Shown: positions 23,999-32,008, numbered from the stretch's first letter. The stretch is 64,000 nt of DNA from Sphaerisporangium sp040683095 (GCF_040683095.1 NZ_JBFBCI010000011.1:62001-126000), one strand, 5' to 3'. Numbers and translations: made by a program. Notes: generated from the letters alone by a model not told the origin.

Positions 23999-25594
23999 TC
24001 AGGCGCGGGCATGGGGAAGCATGATCGACGAGGGGTGCTCGGGATCGTGGAAGACCTCTTGGTCGGCCGCGACCGCCGTGCGGCCGGTGGCCAGCGGCTC
24101 GCCGGTGCCGAGGTTGCGCGCCAGCCGGGGGTAGGCCCCGCTCGCGATCTGGACCCGCACCCGGTGCCCCCGCAGGAAGCGGTGGGCGATCGGCCACAGC
24201 TCGACCTCGACGCGGCGCACGTCGTCCGCGTCGGCGGGCGGCGCCCCGGGGAACAGCCGGCGCACGCCCTCGCACACGTTGAACGACGCCCCGTCGGGGC
24301 GCACGTCGCAGACGCGGACGACCAGGTCGGTGTAGGGGGTGCTGGAACGCAGGAACACCTCGGCGGTGACCGGGCCGATCAGGTCCAGGTCCTCGCGCAG
24401 GGCCTCGCCGGTGTAGACGAGGACGTCCGCCCGGGCCTCCAGGCGCCGGTTGTCGCGGGGCGCGGAGTTGCCGAGCAGCGTCGGGCCGCCGAGGACCGGG
24501 GTGGGGTGGGCGGGGTGGTAGCGGTAGCGGTCCGGGGGAGAGTCCTCCGGGCCGCCGGGGCCGAGCCCGAAGCCGGGCCGCAGGTGCCAGCGCCGCACCG
24601 TCATCCCGGGCACGGGCCAGTCGTCGTAGTCGCGCCACATCCCCGCGCCGGTGACGTACAGCCGCACGGGGCTCGCCCGCAGGCCCGAGGCGTCGCCGAG
24701 CAGATGGGCGCGGAACCAGTTCAGCGCGTCCAGGTTGGCGAGCCGCCCGTGCCGCATGTCCGCGTGGTGCCAGGGCCCGATCGTGAGATGGGGACGCCTC
24801 CCGGCCGTGCGCAGGGCCGCGTAGTCCTTGAGCTGCCACGGCAGGAAGACGTCGTACCAGCCGCCGGTCATGGTGACCGCCGCCTCGACCTCGCCGACGG
24901 TGGCCGAGAAGTCCCTCTTCTTCCAGAACGGGACGGCCGGGTCGGCGTGGTGGTTGAGCACCTCCTGGTAGAACGGCAGCGTGCGCCCGGCGGCCACCTG
25001 GTCGAACTCGCCGACGGGACGGCCGGACATCACCGCCCGCTGGGTGCGGCGCGGGGCGAAGACCGGCGCGGCGCCGCTGAGCGGCCCCGAGAGCATGGCG
25101 GTCAGTGTGCTCCAGCTCAGCACGGCCTCCAGCGCGAAAGAGCCGCCCACGTAGGCGGCGTCACGGAACTGGGAGGCGGTCACCTGGGTGGCCATGGCCT
25201 TGAGGTCCGGCCCGGCGAACGGCGCTATCGCCCACTGGGCGTACCCGAGGTAGCTCGGGCCGTGCATGGCGAAGGTCCCCCCGTACCAGGACTGGGCGCG
25301 CATCCACTCGACGGTCGCCAGCCCGTCGTCCTGCTCGTCCAGCGGGGTGAGCTCGCCGCCGGACCCGAACCCGCCCCTGCAGCTCTGCAGGATCACCTGG
25401 AAGCCCTGCCGGGCGAACGACCTGCCGTAGACCAGGCCGAACAGCCCGCGCCTGCCGTAGGGGGAGCGGACGAGGATGGTGGGCGGAGCGCTCACGCCGA
25501 TCGGGATGTACCGGTCGGCCAGTAGCACGACGCCGTCCGGCATGGGGACCCGCATGTCCCTGTGCACGACGACCCTGTACGGAAACCGAGTCAT
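23999..25594 (-). CDS. CocE/NonD-family hydrolase (X-Pro dipeptidyl-peptidase-like)
   Basis: 531 residues, ATG with GGAG 6 bases upstream. Alpha/beta hydrolase core: MPDGVVLLADRYIP, oxyanion region SPYGRRG, QSCRGGFGSGG, nucleophile motif GPSYLGY, then catalytic His in IGPWHH. The C-terminal jelly-roll (PX-pept C-terminal domain) has VYTGEALREDLDLIGPVTAEVFLRSS (longer than shown motifs) and YPRLARN. Family members hydrolyse acyl esters or amides (cocaine esterase, cephalosporin acid esterase); substrate unknown. No secretion signal. Divergent from the trp leader. Confidence 0.88.
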   Translation of the reverse strand: MTRFPYRVVVHRDMRVPMPDGVVLLADRYIPIGVSAPPTILVRSPYGRRGLFGLVYGRSFARQGFQVILQSCRGGFGSGGELTPLDEQDDGLATVEWMRAQSWYGGTFAMHGPSYLGYAQWAIAPFAGPDLKAMATQVTASQFRDAAYVGGSFALEAVLSWSTLTAMLSGPLSGAAPVFAPRRTQRAVMSGRPVGEFDQVAAGRTLPFYQEVLNHHADPAVPFWKKRDFSATVGEVEAAVTMTGGWYDVFLPWQLKDYAALRTAGRRPHLTIGPWHHADMRHGRLANLDALNWFRAHLLGDASGLRASPVRLYVTGAGMWRDYDDWPVPGMTVRRWHLRPGFGLGPGGPEDSPPDRYRYHPAHPTPVLGGPTLLGNSAPRDNRRLEARADVLVYTGEALREDLDLIGPVTAEVFLRSSTPYTDLVVRVCDVRPDGASFNVCEGVRRLFPGAPPADADDVRRVEVELWPIAHRFLRGHRVRVQIASGAYPRLARNLGTGEPLATGRTAVAADQEVFHDPEHPSSIMLPHARA

Positions 25595-25640
25595 GGGCGC
25601 TCCTCGTTTGGAGTCATACCCCGTTCGATGTAAGCGGCGC

Positions 25641-25699
25641 GTTACTCTCCGGTAACATGCTAGTGCTATCCTGCGGGTGGCGCTGTGACCTACGTCACT
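25641..25699. promoter_or_regulatory. Inverted repeats incl. a CRP-like site between CocE-type gene and trp leader
   Basis: GTTAC (25641-25645) / GTAAC (25652-25656) form a perfect 5-bp repeat. TGTGA-N6-TCACT (25684-25699) matches the CRP/FNR-family half-site pattern GTGA...TCAC and is itself a GTGAC/GTCAC palindrome. Either may control the CocE-type gene or trpE(G). Confidence 0.4.
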
Positions 25700-25779
25700 C
25701 ACCGCCCGGGGTGCCGCCGTCGCCGGTGTGCCGGGGCGGACAAGTGGCGCCGCGCACCGGGGGCCGCTAGCATGCCAGC

Positions 25780-25821
25780 ATGCGAAAGACCTCTTCTGCT
25801 CAGTGGTGGCGCCCCGCATAG
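25780..25821 (+). CDS. trpL: trp leader peptide (MRKTSSAQWWRPA)
   Basis: 13-codon reading frame with two adjacent Trp codons (TGG TGG at 25804-25809), ending at TAG 25819-25821, just ahead of an antiterminator/terminator fold. There is no ribosome site, but TAGCAT (25768-25773) ends 6 bases before the ATG as a good -10 box, so the leader is probably translated from a leaderless transcript. Ribosome stalling at the Trp codons when tryptophan is scarce would allow read-through into trpE(G). Confidence 0.8.
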   Translation: MRKTSSAQWWRPA

Positions 25822-25875
25822 GCGGCGCGACTTTCGCATACCTACGGACGGCCGCCCCGGGAGGCGGCCGTTTTT
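25782..25875 (+). promoter_or_regulatory. trp attenuator (antiterminator and intrinsic terminator)
   Basis: Terminator hairpin ACGGCCGCC (25848-25856) / GGCGGCCGT (25863-25871), loop CCGGGA, followed by a run of five T (25871-25875), rare in this GC-rich DNA. Competing pairing: GGCGGC (25821-25826) with GCCGCC (25851-25856) as antiterminator. An additional helix GCGAAAG (25782-25788) / CTTTCGC (25831-25837) pairs the peptide start with the region after its stop codon. Classical ribosome-mediated attenuation logic. A ribosome stalled at the WW codons would disrupt the outer helix. Confidence 0.85.
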
Positions 25876-25921
25876 CGTGCCCGCCCGGGGCAAATCGAAG
25901 ATCAAGAAGGGCGGGGCAAGG

Positions 25922-28060
25922 GTGGAAACGAGCGCATATACCACCGCTGGTGGCATCAAGGTCGAGGTGACGACCGCCGACGTACCCGAGTCGGTGCTGG
26001 AGGACGTCGTCTCCTCGCTCGGCGAGCGTCGCGGCGGCGTGCTCTCCTCCGGCATGGAGTACCCCGGCCGCTACAGCCGATGGCACCTCGCCTACGTCGA
26101 CCCGGTGCTGGAGATCGTCGCCCGCGGCCGCGCCATCTCCGCCCGCGCGCTCAACGCCCGCGGCCGGGTCGTCATGCCCGCGGTCACGAGCTGCCTGCTG
26201 GCCGTGGGCAAGCCCACCACCGAACCGGCCCCCGACCACGTCGAGGTCCACATCGCCGAGACCGGGGACATCCTCCCCGAAGAGATGCGCAGCCGCCGTC
26301 CCACCGTGTTCACCGCGATCCGCGAGGTCATCGCCGCGTTCGCCGGCGAGGACGAGCACCTCGGCCTGTACGGCGCCTTCGGCTACGACCTGGCGTTCCA
26401 GTTCGAGCCGATCCGCCGGCGACTCGAACGCGCGGCCGGCCAGCGCGACCTGGTCCTGCACCTGCCCGACCGCGTCATGGTCATCGACCGCAAGCGCGAG
26501 ACCAGCCGCGAGTACCTCTACGAGTTCACCGTCGACGGCGTCTCCACGCGCGGCCTCGAACGCGCGGGTGAGACGGTCCCGCTGCCCGCCCCGCCCGCCG
26601 AGATCCCCGCCGACCCGGTGCGCGGCGACTACGCGGGCGTGGTCGAGGCCGCCAAGCAGAGGTTCCGCCGCGGCGACCTGTTCGAGGTCGTCCCCGGCCA
26701 GGTCTTCCACGCCCCCTGCGCCGACCCGGCGGGCTTCTACCGCCACCTGCGCCAGAGCAACCCCGCCCCCTACGAGTTCCTGTTCAACCTCGGCGAGGGC
26801 GAGCACCTCGTCGGCGCCTCGCCCGAGATGTACGTCCGCGTCCAGGGCGACCGGGTCGAGACCTGCCCGATCTCCGGCACGATCGCCCGCGGCGCCGACC
26901 CTGTGGAGGACGCCGAGGCCATCCGCACCCTGCTCAGCTCCGTCAAGGAGGAGTCCGAGCTCACCATGTGCACCGACGTCGACCGCAACGACAAGTCGCG
27001 GATCTGCGTCCCCGGCTCGGTGCAGGTGATCGGCCGCCGCCAGATCGAGCTCTACTCCCGCCTCATCCACACCGTCGACCACATCGAGGGACGCCTGCGC
27101 CCCGGCTTCGACGCCCTGGACGCCTTCCTCACCCACATGTGGGCCGTCACCGTCACCGGCGCCCCCAAGACCTGGGCCATGCAGTTCATCGAGGACCACG
27201 AGGCGACCGCCCGACGCTGGTACGGCGGCGCCGTCGGCTACCTCGGCTTCGACGGGGCCATGAACACCGGGCTCACCCTGCGCACCGCCCAGATCCGCGA
27301 CGGCGTGGCCATCGTCCGGGCCGGCGCCACCCTGCTGTTCGACTCCGACCCCGCGGCCGAGGAACGCGAGACCGAGCTCAAGGCCAGCGCCCTGCTCGGC
27401 GCCCTGGCCGCCGTCGGCCGCTCCCAGGACCAGGACCACGCCGCCTCGTCCCCCGCGCCCGAGCGGCCGGGCGAGGGCGTGAAGGTCCTGCTCGTCGACC
27501 ACGAGGACTCCTTCGTCAACACCCTCGCCGACTACTTCCGCCAGTACGGCGCCGACGTCGTCACCCTGCGCCACGGCTTCCCCCTGACCATGCTGGAGGA
27601 CGTCGACCCCGGCATGGTGGTCCTCTCGCCCGGCCCCGGCTGGCCGTCCGACTTCGGCTGCTCGGCCCTGCTGGACGCCCTGTACGCGCGCGGGCTGCCC
27701 GTGTTCGGCGTCTGCCTCGGCCTCCAGGCGATGGTCGAGCAGGCGGGCGGCGGCCTCTCGCTGCTGTCCCACCCCGAGCACGGCAAGCGCGGCCAGGTCG
27801 CCCGGGTGGGCGAGAGCGCGCTGCTGGACGGCCTGCCGCAGGAGTTCACCGCCGCCCGCTACCACTCCCTGCACGCCAAGCGGCCCGACGTGAAGGGGTT
27901 CACCGTCACGGCCGAGACCCCCGACGGCGCGGTCATGGCCATCGAGGACGTCGAGAACCGCCGCTTCGCCGTCCAGTTCCACCCCGAGTCCATCCTCACC
28001 GTCGAGGGCGGGGCCGGGGCCCGGATCATCGCCAACGTGCTGCGGCTGTGCCGGGATTGA
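25922..28060 (+). CDS. trpE(G): Fused anthranilate synthase, TrpE-TrpG single chain
   Basis: 712 residues from GTG at 25922 (CAAGGG upstream). Converts chorismate and glutamine to anthranilate, the first step of tryptophan synthesis. TrpE part (about 1-510): LVGASPEMYVRV, CPISGTIARG, VTVTGAPKTWAMQFIE, GGAVGYLGFDG. TrpG glutaminase part (about 520-712): LLVDHEDSFVNTLADYF, catalytic Cys598 in FGVCLGLQAM, and VQFHPESI. The fused form is known from rhizobia and some actinomycetes, often with trp attenuation, as here. The gene stands alone with its own attenuator, so it may be either the main enzyme or an extra copy for an anthranilate-derived product. Confidence 0.95.
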   Translation: METSAYTTAGGIKVEVTTADVPESVLEDVVSSLGERRGGVLSSGMEYPGRYSRWHLAYVDPVLEIVARGRAISARALNARGRVVMPAVTSCLLAVGKPTTEPAPDHVEVHIAETGDILPEEMRSRRPTVFTAIREVIAAFAGEDEHLGLYGAFGYDLAFQFEPIRRRLERAAGQRDLVLHLPDRVMVIDRKRETSREYLYEFTVDGVSTRGLERAGETVPLPAPPAEIPADPVRGDYAGVVEAAKQRFRRGDLFEVVPGQVFHAPCADPAGFYRHLRQSNPAPYEFLFNLGEGEHLVGASPEMYVRVQGDRVETCPISGTIARGADPVEDAEAIRTLLSSVKEESELTMCTDVDRNDKSRICVPGSVQVIGRRQIELYSRLIHTVDHIEGRLRPGFDALDAFLTHMWAVTVTGAPKTWAMQFIEDHEATARRWYGGAVGYLGFDGAMNTGLTLRTAQIRDGVAIVRAGATLLFDSDPAAEERETELKASALLGALAAVGRSQDQDHAASSPAPERPGEGVKVLLVDHEDSFVNTLADYFRQYGADVVTLRHGFPLTMLEDVDPGMVVLSPGPGWPSDFGCSALLDALYARGLPVFGVCLGLQAMVEQAGGGLSLLSHPEHGKRGQVARVGESALLDGLPQEFTAARYHSLHAKRPDVKGFTVTAETPDGAVMAIEDVENRRFAVQFHPESILTVEGGAGARIIANVLRLCRD

Positions 28061-28084
28061 GCCAAGGATCGGGCTGACACGCGG

Positions 28085-28122
28085 CGGGCACGCCCGGGAC
28101 GGAGACGGCCCGGGCGTGCCCG
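28085..28122 (+). terminator. Terminator hairpin after trpE(G)
   Basis: Perfect 14-bp stem CGGGCACGCCCGGG (28085-28098) / CCCGGGCGTGCCCG (28109-28122), 10-base loop, 24 bases past the stop. Confidence 0.75.
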
Positions 28123-28207
28123 CCCACCGCGTCCGCCGCCTTCGGCGGGGTTCCGGACTCGTACTCCAGTACGATGGCGGCGGCCGCAAACGGAGGGGGA
28201 ACCGAGC

Positions 28208-28918
28208 GTGGAATTCCTGAGCGATGTGACGGTGGAGCTGGTCAGGCACAGCGCCGCCGACTCCGACGTGGTGTGGGCCGCCCGGGTCTCCACCGCGGGC
28301 GAGCAGTCACTGGAGGCCGTCGACCAGGACCCGGAGCGTTCCAAGGGACTGATCAACTACCTCATGCGCGACCGCCACGGCAGCCCCTTCGAGCACAACT
28401 CGATGACCTTCTTCATCAGCGCCCCCATCCTCGTCTTCCGCGAATTCCACCGCCACAGGGTCGGCTGGTCATACAATGAGGAGAGTGGTAGGTATCGTGA
28501 GCTTCGTCCGGTTTGCTATGTGCCCGGGCGGGAGCGCAAGCTCGTGCAGGAGGGGAAGCCAGGGCGGTACGTCTTCGTCGAAGGGGACGACGAGCAGTAC
28601 AAGCTGGTGACCGAGACCATGGAGGACTCCTACCGGCGGTCCTACGAGGCCTACCAGGAGATGCTGAAGGCCGGAGTCGCCCGCGAGGTCGCCCGCGCGG
28701 TGCTGCCCGTCGGGCTGTTCTCCTCGATGTACGCCACGTGCAACGCCCGCTCGCTGATGCACTTCCTGTCGCTGCGCACCAAGGACGAGCGGGCCACGGT
28801 GCCGTCGTTCCCGCAGCGCGAGATCGAGATGGTCGCCGAGAAGATGGAGGCGATCTGGGCCGGGCTGATGCCGCTCACCCACGCCGCCTTCAACGCCGCG
28901 GGCCGCGTCGCCCCCTGA
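28208..28918 (+). CDS. thyX: Flavin-dependent thymidylate synthase
   Basis: 236 residues, GTG start behind GGAGGGGG. Makes dTMP from dUMP using FAD, NADPH and methylene-tetrahydrofolate. Signature RHRxxSxxxxSxR is present (R82-H83-R84, S88, S93, R95), plus VLPVGLFSSMYATCNARSL and the SLRTKDERAT segment. The codons for residues 88-104 (28469-28519) use A or T at the third position in 10 of 17 cases, unlike the rest of the gene. The promoter may include CGTACT/AGTACG (28160-28173), an inverted repeat over TACGAT. Confidence 0.95.
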   Translation: MEFLSDVTVELVRHSAADSDVVWAARVSTAGEQSLEAVDQDPERSKGLINYLMRDRHGSPFEHNSMTFFISAPILVFREFHRHRVGWSYNEESGRYRELRPVCYVPGRERKLVQEGKPGRYVFVEGDDEQYKLVTETMEDSYRRSYEAYQEMLKAGVAREVARAVLPVGLFSSMYATCNARSLMHFLSLRTKDERATVPSFPQREIEMVAEKMEAIWAGLMPLTHAAFNAAGRVAP

Positions 28919-28923
28919 TCGAC

Positions 28924-28946
28924 CCCTGGCCCCCCGTCGGCCAGGG
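28924..28946 (+). terminator. Hairpin after thyX
   Basis: Perfect 8-bp stem CCCTGGCC (28924-28931) / GGCCAGGG (28939-28946) six bases past the stop. Convergent MoaD-like gene ends at 29012. Confidence 0.6.
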
Positions 28947-29011
28947 CGCCGATCACGGTACCGGCCGCCGCGCCGGTCACAGAGCCGGTCACAGCGCCTG
29001 TCAGCGGCGGC

Positions 29012-29317
29012 TCACAGGGCCGGCAGCACGTACACCTCGGCTCCGGGGGGTAAGGCGCAGTCCAGCCCCCCGAGCCGCCGGGCGTTCTCGCCGCAGACGA
29101 ACATGCTGATGTGACGGCGGATCCCGCCGTACTCGTCGCAGAGGCGTTTTTCCAGCATCGGATGGGTGCGTCGGAGGGTGTGCAGGGCGGCGCCGAGCGT
29201 GGGACGGCTCTCGGCGGAGTCCGCCACGGCGAAGACCCGCACCTCGGTCGCTCCGCTGCCCCAGTGGCCGAGCGCGCTGGGCAGCACGAATGTCACGAGC
29301 GTGACCGGCTTGGCCAT
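29012..29317 (-). CDS. MoaD/ThiS-like beta-grasp protein without the C-terminal Gly-Gly
   Basis: 101 residues, ATG at 29317. Beta-grasp pattern: TEVRVFAVADSAESRPTLGA, ALHTLRRTHPMLEKRLCDEY, ISMFVCGENARRLGGLD, PPGAEVYVLPAL. MoaD/ThiS/CysO carriers end in Gly-Gly, which is adenylated and thiolated; here the chain stops at VLPAL. The following bases do not encode Gly-Gly in frame, so this is not a simple early stop. It may be a non-catalytic partner or regulator of a sulfur-transfer or molybdopterin system, or a diverged modifier. Confidence 0.65.
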   Translation of the reverse strand: MAKPVTLVTFVLPSALGHWGSGATEVRVFAVADSAESRPTLGAALHTLRRTHPMLEKRLCDEYGGIRRHISMFVCGENARRLGGLDCALPPGAEVYVLPAL

Positions 29318-29634
29318 GGGAGTCAGCGCACCGCCGGCGTGGTCTGACGGGCCCGGGCGAAGGGGGGAGAGTGCCGCCGGGGGCCGGCGGCGGGCGGGGT
29401 GCCCAGCATGGTCGCCCTTTCTTTCGCGGGGCCGGGCCGCGTCGCCGTTCCCCCCGTCACGGCGTGGCGCCGCCCGGCCGACGTGTCGGCCGCTGCGCGC
29501 GGATCGGCATCATCGTGTCACGTCGGCGGGGCGTCCGCCGGACTCCCCGCGATTTGGTGATCAGATCGCCCGGATCGTCCTGCGATATCTGGTTACCCTG
29601 CGCGGAAGGCCGGTTTCCGGGCAGGCGCGTGCCC
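29318..29634. other. Intergenic region without recognised gene
   Basis: GC-rich spacer between two minus-strand genes. No coding frame with plausible composition and no strong hairpin seen. It should hold the promoter of the MoaD-like gene and the 3' end of the flavohemoglobin transcript. Confidence 0.4.
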
Positions 29635-30753
29635 TCATGGTTCGCGGACCGGATCCCGGTGGATCCGGCCAGGGGGCACGCCGTCGTCCTCCAGCAGCCG
29701 CACGATCTCGCTCACCATGGCGGGCGGCCCGCAGACGTACACCTCGTGCTCGGTCCAGGAGTGGAACCGGCGCACGGCGTCGGGCAGCGTGCCGCGCATC
29801 CCGTCGTAGGCGGGCTCGGCGGACACGACGGGGACGACCCGCAGCCACGGGTAGTGCGCCTCCATCCGGATCAGGTCGCCGAGGTCGTACAGCTCGGCGG
29901 CCGTGCGGGCGCCGAACAGCAGGTGGATGTTGGGGCGGTCCCCGGAGGCGATGACGTGCTGGGCGATGGCCTTCAGCGGGGCGAGGCCGGTGCCGCCGGC
30001 CACCAGCAGCAGGTCGCGCGGGTGCTCGCTCTCCGGCGGCGTCATGGCGCCGACGGGCGGGCCGAGCAGGACCGAGTCGCCGACGCGCGTCCGGGAGACC
30101 AGCGTCGTGCTGACCCACCCGCCGGGGACGGTGCGCACGTGCAGGCGGATGGTGTTGTCCGGGCGGGGCGCGTTGGCGATGGAGTAGGTGCGCCAGACCC
30201 GGGGCCAGCGGGGGGTCTGCACGTCGATGTACTGGCCGGCGGCGAAGGGCAGGGGCGCGGCCGGGAGCAGCGTGATGACGGCGAGGCCGGGGGCGCGGGT
30301 CTCGTGGTCGACGACCTCCGCGGTCCACCAGGCCGGGGAGACCCCGGCGTCGGCCTCGGCGGCCTCGATCATCATGTTGGCCGCGGCGGTGTAGGCGGCG
30401 GCCCACGCCGCCTCGACCTCGGGGGTCCAGCCGTCGCCGACGAAGCGTTTGATCGTGGCCAGGAGCGCGTTGCCCACGGCGGTGTAGTGCTCGGGTAACA
30501 CGCCGTACTTGCGATGGTCCCGGCCGAGTTGTCCCAGGTAGTTGCGCAGGCTGTCCGGGCTGTCCAGGCTCCAGACGACGCGGGTGAGCGCCCCGAAGAG
30601 GCGGTCCCGCTGGACGTCCATGGCGGGCGGGAACAGCCCGCGGAGCTGTGGGCTCTCAGCGAACAGCCTCCCGTAGAAGTACGCGACGGCCTTGCCCATG
30701 ACGGGCTGGAGGTCCGAGAAACTTTCCTTGACGAGACGCGGATTCAACGACAT
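29635..30753 (-). CDS. hmp: Flavohemoglobin-type nitric oxide dioxygenase
   Basis: 372 residues from ATG at 30753 (AGGGTGG about 10 bases upstream; longer starts give low-complexity sequence). Globin domain about 1-135, with distal Tyr in AVAYFYGRLF and proximal His in GRDHRKYGVLPEHY. Then the FAD domain (RTYSIANAP, the R-x-Y-S motif) and the NAD(P)H domain (LLVAGGTGLAPLKAIA; YVCGPPAMV). It detoxifies NO to nitrate using O2 and NAD(P)H. The promoter carries GACCGGA/TCCGGTC 21 bases before the start, a candidate NO- or redox-responsive operator. No regulator gene is adjacent. Confidence 0.9.
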   Translation of the reverse strand: MSLNPRLVKESFSDLQPVMGKAVAYFYGRLFAESPQLRGLFPPAMDVQRDRLFGALTRVVWSLDSPDSLRNYLGQLGRDHRKYGVLPEHYTAVGNALLATIKRFVGDGWTPEVEAAWAAAYTAAANMMIEAAEADAGVSPAWWTAEVVDHETRAPGLAVITLLPAAPLPFAAGQYIDVQTPRWPRVWRTYSIANAPRPDNTIRLHVRTVPGGWVSTTLVSRTRVGDSVLLGPPVGAMTPPESEHPRDLLLVAGGTGLAPLKAIAQHVIASGDRPNIHLLFGARTAAELYDLGDLIRMEAHYPWLRVVPVVSAEPAYDGMRGTLPDAVRRFHSWTEHEVYVCGPPAMVSEIVRLLEDDGVPPGRIHRDPVREP

Positions 30754-31310
30754 TTGTCGACGCCACCCTAATAGACCGGAAACGATGTCCGGTCTTGTCG
30801 TGCCACCTCCTGACGGTTCCGGGTCGGTGAGCGTCCGGCGGCCCCGGCGCGACCGATCGCTCGAATTGGAGTCTTCCATTCCCTCATGCCCCTCACAACC
30901 GTTTCACCACAAGGTGGCGGTAAAGCGAACTGTTCGTAATTGGTGGTTGATTCTCCGTAATGGCCGATCAGGACTGCAGGAAAACGGCCTGAATGAGAGA
31001 TTTATTCGTATTCGATCGTCGAAATCATGGGCTCGACGCCGGTGCGGGCGAAATGGTGAATCCGTCTCTCATTTCCCCGCCTGCCTGGCGTCCGGCGCGG
31101 CGGAGGGGGCGCGGGAGCCCGTGCGGACCGCGCCCGGCGGGCGAGCGGGGCGCTGGGACGGATGTGACTCATGGGGTCAGTGAGACGTGACTGATACCCG
31201 GATACGTGACATACCCGGAAATGTTGTGCGCCATGATTGGTCTGCCACCGCTTACTGGGCTGGGTGCCGCCGCAGGGCGGCACGACCGTGCGCGAGCCCC
31301 TGGAGACCGC
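30754..31310. other. Divergent intergenic region, relatively AT-rich
   Basis: 557 bases between the flavohemoglobin and the PuuD-like gene. The middle (about 30900-31070) is clearly richer in A/T than the flanks. Near the PuuD-like gene the 9-mer ATACCCGGA occurs twice in direct orientation (31194-31202 and 31211-31219). No convincing gene; a 65-codon frame at 30993 ends in low-complexity Arg/Pro and was not accepted. Confidence 0.45.
30774..30794 (-). promoter_or_regulatory. Inverted repeat before the flavohemoglobin gene
   Basis: Perfect 7-bp repeat GACCGGA (30774-30780) / TCCGGTC (30788-30794), 7-base spacer. Just upstream of the start codon, so a bound protein would block transcription or early elongation. 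Does not look like an NsrR site as I remember it. Confidence 0.45.
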
Positions 31311-31997
31311 ATGTCCCGACCGCTTATCGGTATCACCACATATTTCGACGCCGCCCGCTGGGGCAGCTGGGTGCGCGAGGCCGTCCTCTCGCCGCCCGCG
31401 TACGCCAAGGCGGTGGACAAGGCGGGAGGTGCCCCGGTGCTGGTCCCACCGCTCAGCCTGGGCGCCGTGGACGGCTACGTCCGCGGCCTGTCGGGGCTCA
31501 TCCTCGCCGGCGGCGTGGAGGTCGACCCGGCGGTCTACGGCGAGGAGCGGGACGAGCGGCTCGAGGAGCCCCAGCCGCGGCGCGACAGGTTCGAGATGGC
31601 GCTCGCCAAGGCGGCCATCGACGCCGACGTGCCGGTGCTCGGCGTCGCGCGCGGCATGCACGTCCTGAACGTCACCCTGGGCGGCTCGCTGTTCCGGTGG
31701 CTGCCCGAGGCCGTCCACCACGACCGGCACGCCGCGAGCACGCCGCACGCCATCCAGGTGAGCGTGTCCAGCAAGGCGGGCAAGGCCATCGGCGACCACA
31801 TCGAGGTGTCCACGCCCCACCACCAGGGCCTGCGGCGGCTCGGCGCCGGCCTGATGGCCATCGCCTGGGCCGACGACCAGATCGTCGAGGGCGTGGAGCT
31901 CCAGGGCCACCGGTTCTGCGTGGGCGTCCAGTGGCACCCCGAGCGGGGCAACGACAACCGCCTGGTGGACGCCCTGGTGGAGGCCGCGATCCACTGA
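31311..31997 (+). CDS. Gamma-glutamyl-GABA hydrolase homologue (peptidase C26) lacking the catalytic Cys
   Basis: 228 residues, ATG with GGAG 6 bases upstream. Class I glutamine amidotransferase fold of the PuuD type: PLIGITTYFD, LILAGGVEVDPAVYGEE, RDRFEMALAKAAI, C-terminal VQWHPE with the His-x-x-Glu dyad. The nucleophile elbow, normally GICRGMQ or GVCRGMQ, reads GVARGMH: Ala113 replaces Cys and a His follows Met116. Without the thiol, the usual gamma-glutamyl hydrolase chemistry cannot work. It may be a pseudoenzyme or use another mechanism. No polyamine genes nearby. Confidence 0.85.
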   Translation: MSRPLIGITTYFDAARWGSWVREAVLSPPAYAKAVDKAGGAPVLVPPLSLGAVDGYVRGLSGLILAGGVEVDPAVYGEERDERLEEPQPRRDRFEMALAKAAIDADVPVLGVARGMHVLNVTLGGSLFRWLPEAVHHDRHAASTPHAIQVSVSSKAGKAIGDHIEVSTPHHQGLRRLGAGLMAIAWADDQIVEGVELQGHRFCVGVQWHPERGNDNRLVDALVEAAIH

Positions 31998-32008
31998 CCC
32001 GCGGGGAG

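Noticed and set aside
23999..28249. A minus-strand frame of over 1400 codons runs from the CocE-type gene through the complement of trpE(G).
   Set aside because: The part beyond 25594 has the Gly/Ala/Val/Asp-rich composition of an antisense shadow of trpE(G), and it crosses the trp attenuator. Only 23999-25594 is real.
28473..28486. TACAAT plus GAGGAG and GTG inside thyX, a possible internal promoter and gene start.
   Set aside because: The downstream alternative frame has shadow-type composition. Kept only as a note to the unusual codon patch.
30993..31190. A 65-codon plus-strand frame starting MRDLFVFDRRNHG in the AT-richer intergenic region.
   Set aside because: Only a weak ribosome site, and the second half is low-complexity Arg/Pro/Gly sequence. 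Could be a real small peptide but not supportable.
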